A DNA stretch of 64,000 nt from Caulobacter mirabilis (GCF_002749615.1 NZ_CP024201.1:3162001-3226000); one strand, 5' to 3'. Positions 24,236 to 32,984 are shown, counted from the first letter of the stretch. The notes: generated by a model from the letters alone, not told the origin. Program-made: numbers and translations.

Positions 24236-25114
24236 CTACTGCACCCGCTCGACCGTGAAGCCCCCGGCTCGCAGCTGCGCGACGAGTCCGTCTTCGCCGG
24301 CCATGTGCAGCGCCCCAACCGCGACCATCGCCGTCCCCGAGCCGGCGAGATCCTGCATCAAAAGCGCCGTCCAGGCCGCGTTCCGACGGCGCACGAAGGC
24401 GTCATAGAGCGCCGGCCGCTTGGCCCGCATGTCGGCGGCGACGCCATCGCCCAGCAGGCGCTCGTCGCCGGCGATCCAGGCGGCCTGCGTCTCGGCGGGA
24501 GTCCGCCCCTTGCCGCCGGCCTGGTCCAGGCTGTCTTCCAGGAACTGGACCTGCACCGCCTCGGGCAGATCGGCGAAGAAGCGCAGCTGCGCCTCTGGCG
24601 TCTCGAAGAACAGAACGGTCTTGCCGCTTTCCCGGACGCCCCGTGTGAGGGTCGCGTCCGCCCCCGCTTCCGAGGTCTGGCCCGCGGCGAGCGTCGGCAT
24701 CGCCTGGATCATCATCGCCGCGGCCCAGGGGCGCATGTGCTCGGCCATCTCGGCCAGCTTCGGCTGCCCCTTCACGCGCTCCCGGATCGCCGCCATGACC
24801 GTCGGCGAGACCTTGGCGGCCAGCGGCGTCTTGCGGTCGATCCCGAGGTCCACGACCAGCCGGGCCATGGCCTCCGGCGTCGCCTGCGTGTCCATCTCCA
24901 GCCAGACCCGCGACGACTCCGCCAGCGCCTTGTCGAAGATCGGCGTGCGCCAGTCGGCGTCCGCGGTCAGGACATGCATCGTCCCGAACAGATAAAGGGT
25001 CGAATCGGCGTCGCGCACGACCCACAGCGGCGGCGCCGCCCAGGCGGCGACATGGACGCCAAACGCCAGGAGCAGACCCGCGAGCCCCCGCCCCAGCGTA
25101 CGCCGCAAGATCAC
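24236..25114 (-). CDS. TraB/GumN family exported protein (copy 2)
   Basis: A 292-residue paralogue of the protein at 20605-21486, with signal peptide, WVVRDADSTLYLFGTMHVL and VAVGALHMAGEDGLV at the same places. The intervening helical region (ALAESSRVWLEMDTQ, MRPWAAAMMIQAMPTLAAG) matches the other copy segment by segment. The start overlaps the DCD-family deaminase stop by 4 bp. Function unknown; two copies within 4 kb suggest an old duplication with the XRE operon now between them. Confidence 0.88.
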   Translation of the reverse strand: MILRRTLGRGLAGLLLAFGVHVAAWAAPPLWVVRDADSTLYLFGTMHVLTADADWRTPIFDKALAESSRVWLEMDTQATPEAMARLVVDLGIDRKTPLAAKVSPTVMAAIRERVKGQPKLAEMAEHMRPWAAAMMIQAMPTLAAGQTSEAGADATLTRGVRESGKTVLFFETPEAQLRFFADLPEAVQVQFLEDSLDQAGGKGRTPAETQAAWIAGDERLLGDGVAADMRAKRPALYDAFVRRRNAAWTALLMQDLAGSGTAMVAVGALHMAGEDGLVAQLRAGGFTVERVQ

Positions 25115-26127
25115 TTCCAGGGCCGGAAGTGCTTCGACAGCTTCAGGCCCTGCCGCAGATAGTGGGACCCGCCCTCGCCGTAGAGACGTTGGGGCTGGGC
25201 GGTGAGCGGTTCGTAGACCAGCCGCGCGACCGTCTGGCCGTCCTCCAGCAGGAACGGCGTCTCGCGACTGCGCACCTCGAGCACGCCCTTGGAGCCCTTG
25301 GACAGCGTCTCCTCGGCGCCGAAACCCGGATCGAAGAAGCCTGCGTAGTGGACGCGGAACTCGCCGACCGCCGGATCGATCGGGGTCATCTCCGCCGCCT
25401 CCAGCACCGGGATGACCACATCGTCCTTCGAGGCCAGGATGTAGAACTCGTTCGGATCGAGCAGCAGCTCGCCGTTACGCGCTTCGAGCGGCTCCCAGAA
25501 ATCGCGCGGATCGTGGCCGTCTTCCTTGTCCAGGTCGATGACGCCCGCATGGCGCCGCCCCCGGAAGCCGACCATTCCGGTCGACAGGTCCACGCCGACG
25601 TCGCGCGTCGACAGGTGCGGCACCAGCCCCCGCTTGAGGCGAAGCTGATTCAGCCGCGTGCCGGTCCGCGCCAGCACGGAGAAGGTCTGGGGGGCGATCT
25701 CGACGTAGAGCGGCCCTTCGTAGCCCTCGGCCACGTCATCGAAGGCCGCGCCGTAGTCGGTCAGCAGGCGCACGAAGACGTCGACCCGGCCGGTCGAACT
25801 CTTGGGGTTGCCGCGGGCCGCCACGCCGCCCGGCAGAGCCAGGCGCTCCTGCACCTCGGCGATGTAGACGCAGCCACGCTCGAACACCGCCCCCTTGGTC
25901 AGGTCGAGTTCGTGCATGGAGACGTCCAGCAAGCGCTCCTTCACCCGCTTCCCGCGGGGCAGGAACGAGGCGCGGACCCGCCAAGCCCTCTCGGCGAGCC
26001 GCAGGTCGAGACTGGCCGGTTGGACCTGGTCCGCGTCGAAGGGCGTGAGCGACCCGATGGCCTCCTGGGCGATCAGATCCTCGATGGCTTGGCAGGGCAG
26101 GATGCCTGCGGAATGAGCGTCGATCAT
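25111..26127 (-). CDS. 2'-deoxycytidine 5'-triphosphate deaminase family (long DCD type)
   Basis: A 338-residue protein of the long alphaproteobacterial DCD family, about twice the length of the usual Dcd, as if two dUTPase-like units were joined. It begins GILPCQAIEDLIAQ then QVQPASLDLRL, with ARGNPKSSTGRVDVFVR (SSxGR-type motif) and later FRVHYAGFFDPGFG. It makes dUTP (or dUMP) from dCTP, feeding dTMP synthesis. ATG at 26127 chosen from the conserved start region; the ribosome-binding site is weak. It faces metZ divergently. Confidence 0.85.
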   Translation of the reverse strand: MIDAHSAGILPCQAIEDLIAQEAIGSLTPFDADQVQPASLDLRLAERAWRVRASFLPRGKRVKERLLDVSMHELDLTKGAVFERGCVYIAEVQERLALPGGVAARGNPKSSTGRVDVFVRLLTDYGAAFDDVAEGYEGPLYVEIAPQTFSVLARTGTRLNQLRLKRGLVPHLSTRDVGVDLSTGMVGFRGRRHAGVIDLDKEDGHDPRDFWEPLEARNGELLLDPNEFYILASKDDVVIPVLEAAEMTPIDPAVGEFRVHYAGFFDPGFGAEETLSKGSKGVLEVRSRETPFLLEDGQTVARLVYEPLTAQPQRLYGEGGSHYLRQGLKLSKHFRPWK

Positions 26128-26346
26128 CGTTGGGCCATTACTCACGGCACGGACGCCGGATGGCAAGTGACGGATCGACGAAGATGCATGTTTCTCCACG
26201 CTTTCCCGCCCGCGGCGCGGCGGGCGGCCACCTCGCCCCCAGCCCCGCTCCAACCCTTTTCAGCATTCCGGCAAGCGGGTCTCCTTGACCTAGGGGCCCG
26301 GTTTCCTGTTCATGCCGCCCTCCCCACTCGAACGAAAGCCGTAGCC

Positions 26347-27531
26347 ATGGCCGAAGACCCGAACAGCTGGGCGGACGCGACCCGCCTGATCCGCGGCGGA
26401 TTGAACCGCTCCAACCACGGCGAGACCGCCGAGGCGCTCTATCTGACCCAGAGCTTCGCCTACGGCAGCGCCGAGGCCGCCGACCGCCGCTTCTCGGGCG
26501 AGGAGCCGGGCTTCGTCTATTCGCGCTACGCCAACCCCACCACCCAGATGTTCGAGGAGCGCCTGGCTCTGCTCGAGGGCGCTGAACACTGTCGCGGCCT
26601 GGCCTCGGGCATGGCCGCCGTGCACGTCGCGCTGACCGGCCTGCTCAAGGCGGGCGACCACCTGGTCGCCGGCAAGGCCCTGTTCGGGTCGTGCAACTGG
26701 ATCATCTCGCAGTACCTGCCCCGGTTCGGCGTCGAGACGACCTTCGTCGACGCCACCGACCTGAAGGCCTGGGAAGCGGCCATGCGGCCCAACACCCGCG
26801 CGGTGCTGATCGAGACCCCGGCCAATCCGCTGCTGGAAGTCACCGACATCGCCGAGGTGGCCAAGATCGCCCACGCCGCCGGCGCCAAGGTGGTCGTCGA
26901 CAACGTCTTCGGCACCCCGATCTTCCAGAAGCCGCTGCAACTCGGCGCGGACATCGTCGTCTACTCGGCCACCAAGCACATCGACGGCCAAGGCCGGGTG
27001 CTGGGCGGCGCGATCCTGGGCGGCAAGGACTTCATCGAGGAGCACTACCGCGACATCATCCGGCACACCGGGCCGGCGATCTCGCCGTTCAACGCCTGGA
27101 TCCTGCTCAAGGGCCTGGAGACTCTGGACCTGCGCGTGCGCCGCCAGACCGAGACCGCCGGCGTGCTGGCCGACCTGATAGGCGACCATAGGAAGGTCTC
27201 CCGCGTGCTCTATCCGGGCCGCGCCGACCATCCGCAGGCGGCGATCATCGCCAAGCAGATGACCGGCCACTCGAACCTGCTTGCCTTCGACCTGGGATCG
27301 CGCGAGGCCGCCTGGCGTTTCCTCGACGCGCTGGAGATCGTCGACATCTCCAACAACCTTGGAGACGCCAAGTCGATGGCCACCCATCCCTCCACCACCA
27401 CCCACCGGGCCATGCCCGAGGAGAAGCGGCTGGAGATCGGCCTGACCGAAGGCTTCGTCCGCATGTCGGTCGGCCTGGAAGACGTCCGCGACCTGTCGCG
27501 CGACATCGCCCGGGCGCTGGACGCCGCCTGA
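26347..27531 (+). CDS. metZ: O-succinylhomoserine sulfhydrylase
   Basis: A 394-residue Cys/Met-metabolism PLP enzyme. The PLP lysine is Lys210 in VYSATKHIDGQGR; other hallmarks are YSRYANPTTQMFEERLALLEG (overlapping segments), ASGMAAV and TPANPLLEV. Length and motifs fit MetZ, which joins O-succinylhomoserine and sulfide to homocysteine, rather than cystathionine synthase, though MetY-like use of the acetyl ester cannot be excluded. ATG at 26347. The stop overlaps apaG by one base (TGATG). Confidence 0.92.
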   Translation: MAEDPNSWADATRLIRGGLNRSNHGETAEALYLTQSFAYGSAEAADRRFSGEEPGFVYSRYANPTTQMFEERLALLEGAEHCRGLASGMAAVHVALTGLLKAGDHLVAGKALFGSCNWIISQYLPRFGVETTFVDATDLKAWEAAMRPNTRAVLIETPANPLLEVTDIAEVAKIAHAAGAKVVVDNVFGTPIFQKPLQLGADIVVYSATKHIDGQGRVLGGAILGGKDFIEEHYRDIIRHTGPAISPFNAWILLKGLETLDLRVRRQTETAGVLADLIGDHRKVSRVLYPGRADHPQAAIIAKQMTGHSNLLAFDLGSREAAWRFLDALEIVDISNNLGDAKSMATHPSTTTHRAMPEEKRLEIGLTEGFVRMSVGLEDVRDLSRDIARALDAA

Positions 27532-27962
27532 TGAGTCGCATCCGCCGGAGAGGAACGCCGGACAATCCGGTGTACGAGGCCCGCACGCGCGACATCGTCG
27601 TGCGGGTCGCCCCCTCCTATCTGGCGGAGAGCTCCAGCCCCGACGAGGGCCGCTGGAACTGGGCCTATACGATCGAGATCGAGAACCACGGGACCGAGAC
27701 GGTCACCCTGATCTCGCGCCACTGGATCATCACCGACGCCTGGAACCGGGTGGAAGAGGTGAAGGGGGCCGGCGTCGTCGGCGAGCAGCCGCACCTGAAG
27801 CCGCGCGAGGCCTTCCGCTATACCTCCGGCTGCCCGTTGGGCACCTCGTCAGGCGCGATGCGCGGAAGCTACCAGATGCTCACCGACGAGGGCGAAGCCT
27901 TCGATGTCGAGATTCCCGCATTCTCCCTGCATCTGCCTGGCGCCATGCGCCGGATGAACTGA
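27531..27962 (+). CDS. apaG: ApaG domain protein
   Basis: A 143-residue ApaG: VRVAPSYLAESSSPDEGRW, YTIEIENHGTETVTLISRHW, and later FRYTSGCPLGTSSGAMRGSY with the Gly-rich turn, ending FDVEIPAFSLHLP. ApaG has an immunoglobulin-like/FN3 fold; it is linked to Co2+ resistance and Mg2+ efflux in Salmonella, but its molecular role is not settled. Overlaps metZ by 1 bp, so translation is coupled. Confidence 0.94.
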   Translation: MSRIRRRGTPDNPVYEARTRDIVVRVAPSYLAESSSPDEGRWNWAYTIEIENHGTETVTLISRHWIITDAWNRVEEVKGAGVVGEQPHLKPREAFRYTSGCPLGTSSGAMRGSYQMLTDEGEAFDVEIPAFSLHLPGAMRRMN

Positions 27963-28043
27963 CGCCAGCCGACAGGGCCTCCCAGGTGGTCCGTCGCTGA
28001 CACGAATCGCGCTTCGGTTGTTTTTCCACAGGCCCCGTGGATA

Positions 28044-28061
28044 AATACCCTAGGTTGTATT
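28044..28061. promoter_or_regulatory. A/T-rich near-palindrome upstream of the HTH gene
   Basis: AATAC-CC-TAGG-TT-GTATT, an imperfect dyad centred on CCTAGG, in the 180-bp gap between apaG and the HTH gene at 28144. Position suggests an operator for autoregulation; weak evidence. Confidence 0.35.
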
Positions 28062-28143
28062 CACGACCGCTGCTTGGGAGAGGCGGGTCGGAGCCAGGGC
28101 CTGCCGGTGCGCGCGGGACCTCGCTCTCGCCGCGGGGGTAGGC

Positions 28144-28476
28144 ATGTCATCGAGGGGGGAGAGGCTGACGGCCGCCATCCGGTGGCGCGGCATCTCCAAG
28201 ATGCTCGTTCTGGCGAACGACCTGAACGTCAACGAGAGCGCGATCAGCCGCTGGAGGCAGGACGGCGCCATGTCGCTGCAGCACGCCGCCCGCATCGCCG
28301 AAGTCCTGGACGTCTCGATGGACTGGCTGATCCTGGGACGCGGCGAGATGGACGCGCCCAAGGACCTCGTCCTGCGCGCCGACGAGTTCGAACTGCTGCG
28401 CGCCATCCGCCGGTTCGACGACCGGTCCCGGGAGGACCTTCTGCGGTTCCTCAGCTACGCGCGCCTGATCCCGTAG
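28144..28476 (+). CDS. CI-repressor-like HTH protein
   Basis: A 110-residue HTH protein. The DNA-binding part is RLTAAIRWRGISKMLVLANDLNVNESAISRWRQDG read as two helices; LDVSMDWLILGRGEMD closes the CI-type domain. A short C-terminal helical extension (ELLRAIRRFDDRSREDLLRFLSYAR) replaces the peptidase domain of phage repressors. Similar small proteins are chromosomal regulators in Caulobacterales. Target unknown; it ends just before a palindromic repeat. Confidence 0.82.
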   Translation: MSSRGERLTAAIRWRGISKMLVLANDLNVNESAISRWRQDGAMSLQHAARIAEVLDVSMDWLILGRGEMDAPKDLVLRADEFELLRAIRRFDDRSREDLLRFLSYARLIP

Positions 28477-28488
28477 CCCCTCTTCCCC

Positions 28489-28596
28489 GTCGTCCTCGCG
28501 CTCGTCGCGAGGACCCATGAACACGGGTAGCGGAAATGTCGCGCCTTCCCGTCCGCCTCACCACGCATGGGTCCTCGCGACAAGCGCGAGGATGAC
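28489..28596. repeat. Palindromic repeat (REP-like), family A
   Basis: Two 31-nt arms at 28489-28519 and 28566-28596 are inverted copies of each other apart from three mismatches (core CCTCGCG...CGCGAGGACCCATG). Each arm is itself a small hairpin. The spacer is 46 nt. This is the layout of dispersed REP/BIME elements. The arms lie between genes and have no coding potential. Confidence 0.75.
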
Positions 28597-28880
28597 GGTG
28601 GTGGTGGTTCCCAGCACATAGGCGCCCCCGCTTGCACTCGACGCAAGACAAACCCCGCCCGTTTGCGCCCCGTGCAAGTCATCCCCCCTGCTCCCGAAAG
28701 TAGAGACTTGGTAGCGTTCTTCCTGCGCAGGGGACTTCCGCCACCCCGCCAAGCAACACCGGGCATCACCTCAACGCCTTCTTGACCAAGCCGAGTGCGA
28801 CGTCGGGGAGAACGAGGACCCCTGCGCGCCGGCAGGTCGCGAATTCCCGCGCCTGCTTCACAGTTTTCGAAAGGCGCTCC
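28597..28880. other. Intergenic stretch before the RhiA-like locus
   Basis: Non-coding by appearance. It contains a T/A-poor leader with no clear -35/-10 pair. No conserved gene fragment or RNA was recognised. Together with the repeat upstream it gives the RhiA-like gene a long 5' leader, which could carry control sites I cannot resolve. Confidence 0.4.
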
Positions 28881-29531
28881 ATGGCTACCTATACGATCCA
28901 GATCCTCAACAACTCGGGCTTCTCGAAGAGCTACGTCGCCTTCATGAAGCCGCCCATCGTCACCGGGTCCGGCGGCAATCCGCAGGTCTACACCAACGCC
29001 TGGGCGACCTTCCCGAGCATCACCAACAACGGCTTCGACTCGGTGACCTACACCGACACCACCTACGCCTACTGGGGCGCGACGCCCGAGGAGCTGTCGC
29101 CCGGCACGGTGATGTCGTGGGGCGGCACCGCCCTGGTCGACACGGCCCAGCAGGACAGCGTCGATTTCTCCGGCCAGGCCCCGTACGGCTTCGGACCGGT
29201 GACCCACGGCGGCGCGATGACCGGTTCGTACCGCATCGTCGCCGAGCAGGACTTCACCGCCGCCAGCGGTTTCGTGTTCGGCATGGCCAAGGCCGGGCAG
29301 ACCGCGGTCCCGGCCCCGGTGGCGACCTTCCTGGCCCAGCCGAACGACACCTTCAACGTCACGCCGGTGGTCCAGTTCTACGTCGCCGACGGCTCCTATA
29401 CGGCCGGCGAAGTGATCGACGTCTCGGTGACCTCCACCCAGTCGGCGATGATCGACTTCACCGGCCTGCCCCAGACCGTCGCCACGGTGATCCAGAACGC
29501 CAACGGCGGCTGGACGGTCGAGTACAGCTAG
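28881..29531 (+). CDS. RhiA-like protein (paralogue 1)
   Basis: A 216-residue protein without signal peptide or membrane segment. It starts MATYTIQILNNSGFSKSYVAF, then TNAWATFPSI, YAYWGATPEELSPGTVMSW, and ends VFGMAKAGQTAVPAPVATFL, QPNDTFNVTPVVQFYVADGSY, AGEVIDVSVTSTQSAMIDF and NANGGWTVEYS. From memory this order of blocks (NNS at the start, AWF/AWA, PGTV, FGM, QPN...FTP, GEVID, NxxxTWTV) matches the RhiA family, first described as an abundant quorum-controlled rhizosphere protein of Rhizobium leguminosarum with unknown biochemistry. Clearly paralogous to 30671-31300. Assignment needs a profile search. Confidence 0.65.
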   Translation: MATYTIQILNNSGFSKSYVAFMKPPIVTGSGGNPQVYTNAWATFPSITNNGFDSVTYTDTTYAYWGATPEELSPGTVMSWGGTALVDTAQQDSVDFSGQAPYGFGPVTHGGAMTGSYRIVAEQDFTAASGFVFGMAKAGQTAVPAPVATFLAQPNDTFNVTPVVQFYVADGSYTAGEVIDVSVTSTQSAMIDFTGLPQTVATVIQNANGGWTVEYS

Positions 29532-29672
29532 CGCTCGACCCGAGCGGGGCTCGGCCGCGTCTCCAGCCGCCCTGGCCGGGCCCCGCTCCCTTTCCTTCCT
29601 CTCGCGAACCGCCCGCGCGGCCGCGCTTCGCGGCCGACCGCTTCCGTGCGCCCGCAGCAAAGGCCAGCTTCG

Positions 29673-30542
29673 ATGCCCCTCAACTACAGCAGCTTCATCA
29701 CCCCCGTCGGCAATCTCGCGCCGACCCTGAACGGCTCGACCTTCACCGCGCCGTTCACCAACACGGCCACCTTCACCAACGACTCCAGCACCAACTGCTC
29801 GTCCGGCGAGTACCGCCAGTATGTGATGGGCGCCTTCATGGTGAACGGGTCGGTGATCACCCACGTCCTGTGCGGATCGACGGTGATGTCGTCCAACGTC
29901 TACCAGGAGGACGGCTGCCCCTCGGGCTCCTGCACCGCCTATGGCCACCGGTCGTGCCCGCCCAGCGATCTGGACAAGTACATGACCGGCCAGGTCACCG
30001 ATCAGGCGACCGGCTGCGGCTTCACCATGACCGACGCCCCCGGCTTCACCAACGTCAGCGCCCAGAACAGCTACACCGTGAACCTGTCGTTCCAGGGCAG
30101 CCTGATCGACATGTCCAACGCCACGACTCTGGTCACCCGGTCCTGGACCGTCAGCGGCATGCTGGCGGCGACGTCGCCCGCCGTCTCTTCGTCGGCGGCG
30201 ACCTCGGGCAAGGGACGCTGCGGCTGCAGCGGACTGCAGGACGGAGACCGCATCGTGGCCGTGCACGCCGCCCGCAACCTGATCAGCCACGACCTGGAAG
30301 CTCATGTCGTGGTCACGCGGCCGCGTCATCAGCCGCCGCTGGCGGAGGACGCCCTGTCCCTGCGGCTGAAGGATCGGCACGGCCATCCCGTCGCGGTCGG
30401 CGATCCAGAGGTCCATGAGGTGGTGTGCGGAGATCGCGCCACGGCCAGTTTCGTCCATCGCATCCGGGACGCGAGACGTCCGGTAAGAGCGGAAGTCGGC
30501 GCCGACGGCTTGAATGTCGCGTTCGACGTGTTCCACCGCTGA
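29673..30542 (+). CDS. Cysteine-rich hypothetical protein between RhiA-like paralogues
   Basis: A 289-residue protein. The N-terminal two thirds is Thr/Ser/Asn-rich and probably beta: SSFITPVGNLAPTLNGSTF, TATFTNDSSTNCSSGEYRQY, VLCGSTVMSS, YQEDGCPSGSCTAYGHRSCP, then FQGSLIDMSNATTLVTRSWT. At least seven Cys cluster at about residues 47-105 and in GRCGCSGL, suggesting metal or disulfide sites. The C-terminal third is more hydrophilic and Arg/Val-rich. No signal peptide. I do not recognise a named family; the conserved-looking EYRQYVMGAF...NGSVITHVLCG block suggests a real and widespread one. Confidence 0.65.
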   Translation: MPLNYSSFITPVGNLAPTLNGSTFTAPFTNTATFTNDSSTNCSSGEYRQYVMGAFMVNGSVITHVLCGSTVMSSNVYQEDGCPSGSCTAYGHRSCPPSDLDKYMTGQVTDQATGCGFTMTDAPGFTNVSAQNSYTVNLSFQGSLIDMSNATTLVTRSWTVSGMLAATSPAVSSSAATSGKGRCGCSGLQDGDRIVAVHAARNLISHDLEAHVVVTRPRHQPPLAEDALSLRLKDRHGHPVAVGDPEVHEVVCGDRATASFVHRIRDARRPVRAEVGADGLNVAFDVFHR

Positions 30543-30670
30543 CCGGACCGGCCACGCCGTCGCCCGCCCCGGCGGCGTGGCCACCCGATCTTTCTCGTCG
30601 AGCCACTCGCCCTGCGATTGATCGGAGAACACGGGTCGCCTAGCCTGCCGGCCACATCGGGGAGGCGACC

Positions 30671-31300
30671 ATGGCGACGCATACGATCCAGATCTGGAAC
30701 CAGTCCGGGAACACAACGAGCTACGCGGCCTTCATCGTCTCGCACGACGAGATCTCGCAGAACCCGCTCAGCAATGCCTGGCTCGTCTTCCCGCACGTGC
30801 TGTCCGGCGGTTTCGACAGCATCGTCTATGACGACAGCCTCTACGCCTACTGGGGCACGACGCCGAACGGTCTTGTTCCCGGCACGGTGGTCCAGTCGGG
30901 CGGCGTGGTCCCGGTGGACCCGGCCAACGCCGACATGGCCATGTTCGACGCCGGCGGTCCCGGCTTCACCCAGGTCGTCCCGGGCCGTTCGCAGCCGGGG
31001 ACCGTCGGCATCACGTCCAACGCCTTCATGCCCCAGGAGGGCTACGTGTTCGGCCTGGCCAAGGTGGGCAAGACGCCAATCCCCACGCCGATCTTCACCC
31101 TGCCCGGCCAGCCGAACATGACCTACATCTTCACGCCCGGGAACAAGGTCCAGATCATGGACGGCGTCTTCGCGCCCGGAGAGGCGGCGGACCTGAGCGA
31201 GACGGCGGGCGGCGTGGTCATCGACTTCAGCGGCCGCCCGCAGACGACCGCCACCGCGATCCAGGCCGCCAACGGGACCTGGACCGTCACCTACAGCTAG
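30671..31300 (+). CDS. RhiA-like protein (paralogue 2)
   Basis: A 209-residue paralogue of the gene at 28881: MATHTIQIWNQSGNTTSYAAF, SNAWLVFPHVLSGGFDSIVY, YAYWGTTPNGLVPGTVVQSG, YVFGLAKVGKTPIPTPIFTL, QPNMTYIFTPGNKVQI and AANGTWTVTYS align block for block. The ribosome-binding site is GGGGAGGCGACC. No export signal. The Cys-rich gene lies between the two paralogues, 128 bp upstream, so the three probably form one unit. Confidence 0.65.
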   Translation: MATHTIQIWNQSGNTTSYAAFIVSHDEISQNPLSNAWLVFPHVLSGGFDSIVYDDSLYAYWGTTPNGLVPGTVVQSGGVVPVDPANADMAMFDAGGPGFTQVVPGRSQPGTVGITSNAFMPQEGYVFGLAKVGKTPIPTPIFTLPGQPNMTYIFTPGNKVQIMDGVFAPGEAADLSETAGGVVIDFSGRPQTTATAIQAANGTWTVTYS

Positions 31301-31324
31301 GCGCTGCCCCTATTCACCCGACGG

Positions 31325-31421
31325 TCCCGGCGAAGGCCGGGATCCAGCATCAGGCGCGGGGCCGCAGGCGATTTCTCGTCAAAGCAAAGCCCTACGATCT
31401 GGACCCCGGCCTTCGCCGGGG
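31325..31421. repeat. Palindromic repeat (REP-like), family B
   Basis: Arms TCCCGGCGAAGGCCGGGATC (31325 onward, 23 nt to 31347) and its inverted copy CTGGACCCCGGCCTTCGCCG (31399-31421) with one mismatch, separated by 51 nt. Each arm is a self-complementary hairpin (CCCGGC-GAA-GGCCGGG). It follows the last RhiA-like gene and may terminate or stabilise its transcript. Confidence 0.78.
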
Positions 31422-31483
31422 CGACCGGATGGCGGGGTGCGGCCGAGACCCAGAAACCGCTAGACCCCAGCCGTGTCCGCGCC

Positions 31484-32380
31484 CTACGCCTCGATCGCGT
31501 AGACCCGCGAGCAGTATTCGCAGGTGACGTGGATCTTGCCGTCCGGCTCGACCATCTCGGCGCGCTCCTCGGGCGAGAAGCTCTCGACCACGGTCGCGAT
31601 CCGGTCCGGCGAGCAGCGGCAGAAGGCCTGCATCGGCTTGGGTTCGAACACCCGGACGCCGTCCTCGTTGAACAGCCGCCACAGCAGGGTTTCGGACGAC
31701 AGGGTCGGGTCGAGCAGCTCGTCCTCGGCCGTGGTCTCGAACAGCGCCCGGGCGCGGGTCCAGGCGTCCTCGGTCGAGCCGCGGGCGGTGTCGGAGGCGA
31801 TGTTCTGGATCAGCAGGCCGCCGGCCCGCCAGCGCGCGCCCTCGCCGGCGTCGACCTGGCCGACAGCCAGGCGGATGCGGGTCGGCAGCTGCTCCGACTG
31901 TGCGAAATACTCCTCGGCGCACAGGGCCAGGGTCTCGCCCTCGATCGAGGTCACGCCCTGGTAGCGGTCCATGTCCGCCCCCTGGTCGATGGTCATGATG
32001 AACACGCCCTGGCCGAGCAGGGTCTTGGCGCCGGGACGCATGAAGCCCTGGCTGACCTCGGCGACGCGTTCGGCGTCGAACCGGCAGTAGCCGCGCATCT
32101 TGCCCTCGGTGTCATAGTCCACGACGACATAGGCCACCGGGCCGTCGCCCTGGGCCTGGACGATCAGCCGGCCGTCGAACTTCAGGCTCGAACCGACCAG
32201 CGCCGCCAGCGCGCAGGCCTCGCCCAAGAGGTTGGCGACCGCCTCCGGATACTCGTGGCGGGTCAGGATCTCGTTGACCGTGTCGCCCAGGCGCACGATG
32301 CGCCCGCGCACGGGCCAGCCCTCGATCTGGAAGGCGGCGACGAGGTCGTCGGCGGGAAGCTGGTGATCGGTGTCGGTCAT
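31484..32380 (-). CDS. hslO: Hsp33 family redox-regulated chaperone
   Basis: A 298-residue Hsp33. The N-terminal chaperone domain contains ALAALVGSSLKFDGRLIVQAQ-type sequence; the C-terminal zinc switch has FCRCSPDR and VTCEYCSRVY (CxC and CxxC). Oxidation releases zinc and exposes the holdase surface, protecting proteins during oxidative stress. I chose the ATG at 32380, since the Hsp33 fold starts soon after (LVAAFQIEG). Stand-alone gene. Confidence 0.95.
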   Translation of the reverse strand: MTDTDHQLPADDLVAAFQIEGWPVRGRIVRLGDTVNEILTRHEYPEAVANLLGEACALAALVGSSLKFDGRLIVQAQGDGPVAYVVVDYDTEGKMRGYCRFDAERVAEVSQGFMRPGAKTLLGQGVFIMTIDQGADMDRYQGVTSIEGETLALCAEEYFAQSEQLPTRIRLAVGQVDAGEGARWRAGGLLIQNIASDTARGSTEDAWTRARALFETTAEDELLDPTLSSETLLWRLFNEDGVRVFEPKPMQAFCRCSPDRIATVVESFSPEERAEMVEPDGKIHVTCEYCSRVYAIEA

Positions 32381-32669
32381 GAGGGCGGGTAGATAGGCCC
32401 TCGGTCGCGGGATTGCGAGTTTCCTTATCGACACGGCCCAAAATCCACATGTCGCGGTTATTGACCCGCCTGCCCCGCAGGCCTATGTGCCCCCTGTCCG
32501 CATCCGGCGGACGCCACTCACACTGGACCCATGGACACCTACCCTAGTCGTTGCGGGACGATCGTCCCGCGGCTTCGGAAAATCGGAAAGGCCGCGCCGG
32601 CGTTCGCCGGGCGAGCGTAGGGTCCCCTCCGCTCGCCCCGTCGACCCGTCGGTCGGCATGGAGGCGAGC
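32381..32669. other. Intergenic region between hslO and a small ORF
   Basis: A 289-bp divergent region. It contains an A/T-rich patch near 32423-32460, which may be the hslO promoter. It also has a GGACGATCGTCC palindrome near 32557. No gene is recognised. Confidence 0.4.
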
Positions 32670-32906
32670 ATGATCAAGACCACCGCCCTCCGCGAACGCG
32701 TCTGGACCGTTCGCGCGCCCGGCCATCGCCGGGACTTCACGCATGTCGTCGCCCGCGGCGATGTGCTCTACATCCGCCGGGACCGTTCGCCGTTCCCGCT
32801 GGCGGCCTGGCGCGTGGAGCAAGGCTCCGGCGCGCTGCGCCGCGTCTGGGCGCTGGAAGACGAGCCTCCGGCTGCGTCTTGGCGGTCGCGCCGCAAGGCC
32901 GCCTGA
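32670..32906 (+). CDS. Small hypothetical basic protein
   Basis: A 78-residue protein, MIKTTALRERVWTVRAPGHR, then DVLYIRRDRSPFPLAAWRVE and a basic tail (SWRSRRKAA). The ATG at 32670 follows GGAGG at proper distance. It is Arg-rich with little hydrophobic core; function unknown. It is followed by two further plus-strand genes ending in a CorA-type transporter. Confidence 0.55.
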   Translation: MIKTTALRERVWTVRAPGHRRDFTHVVARGDVLYIRRDRSPFPLAAWRVEQGSGALRRVWALEDEPPAASWRSRRKAA

Positions 32907-32984
32907 CCCACGCCCCGTCGGCGGGCCGCCTCGCGCGGTCCGCCGCCCCCAATCCAGACACCCTGAAACTCCAAGGAGCGGACC

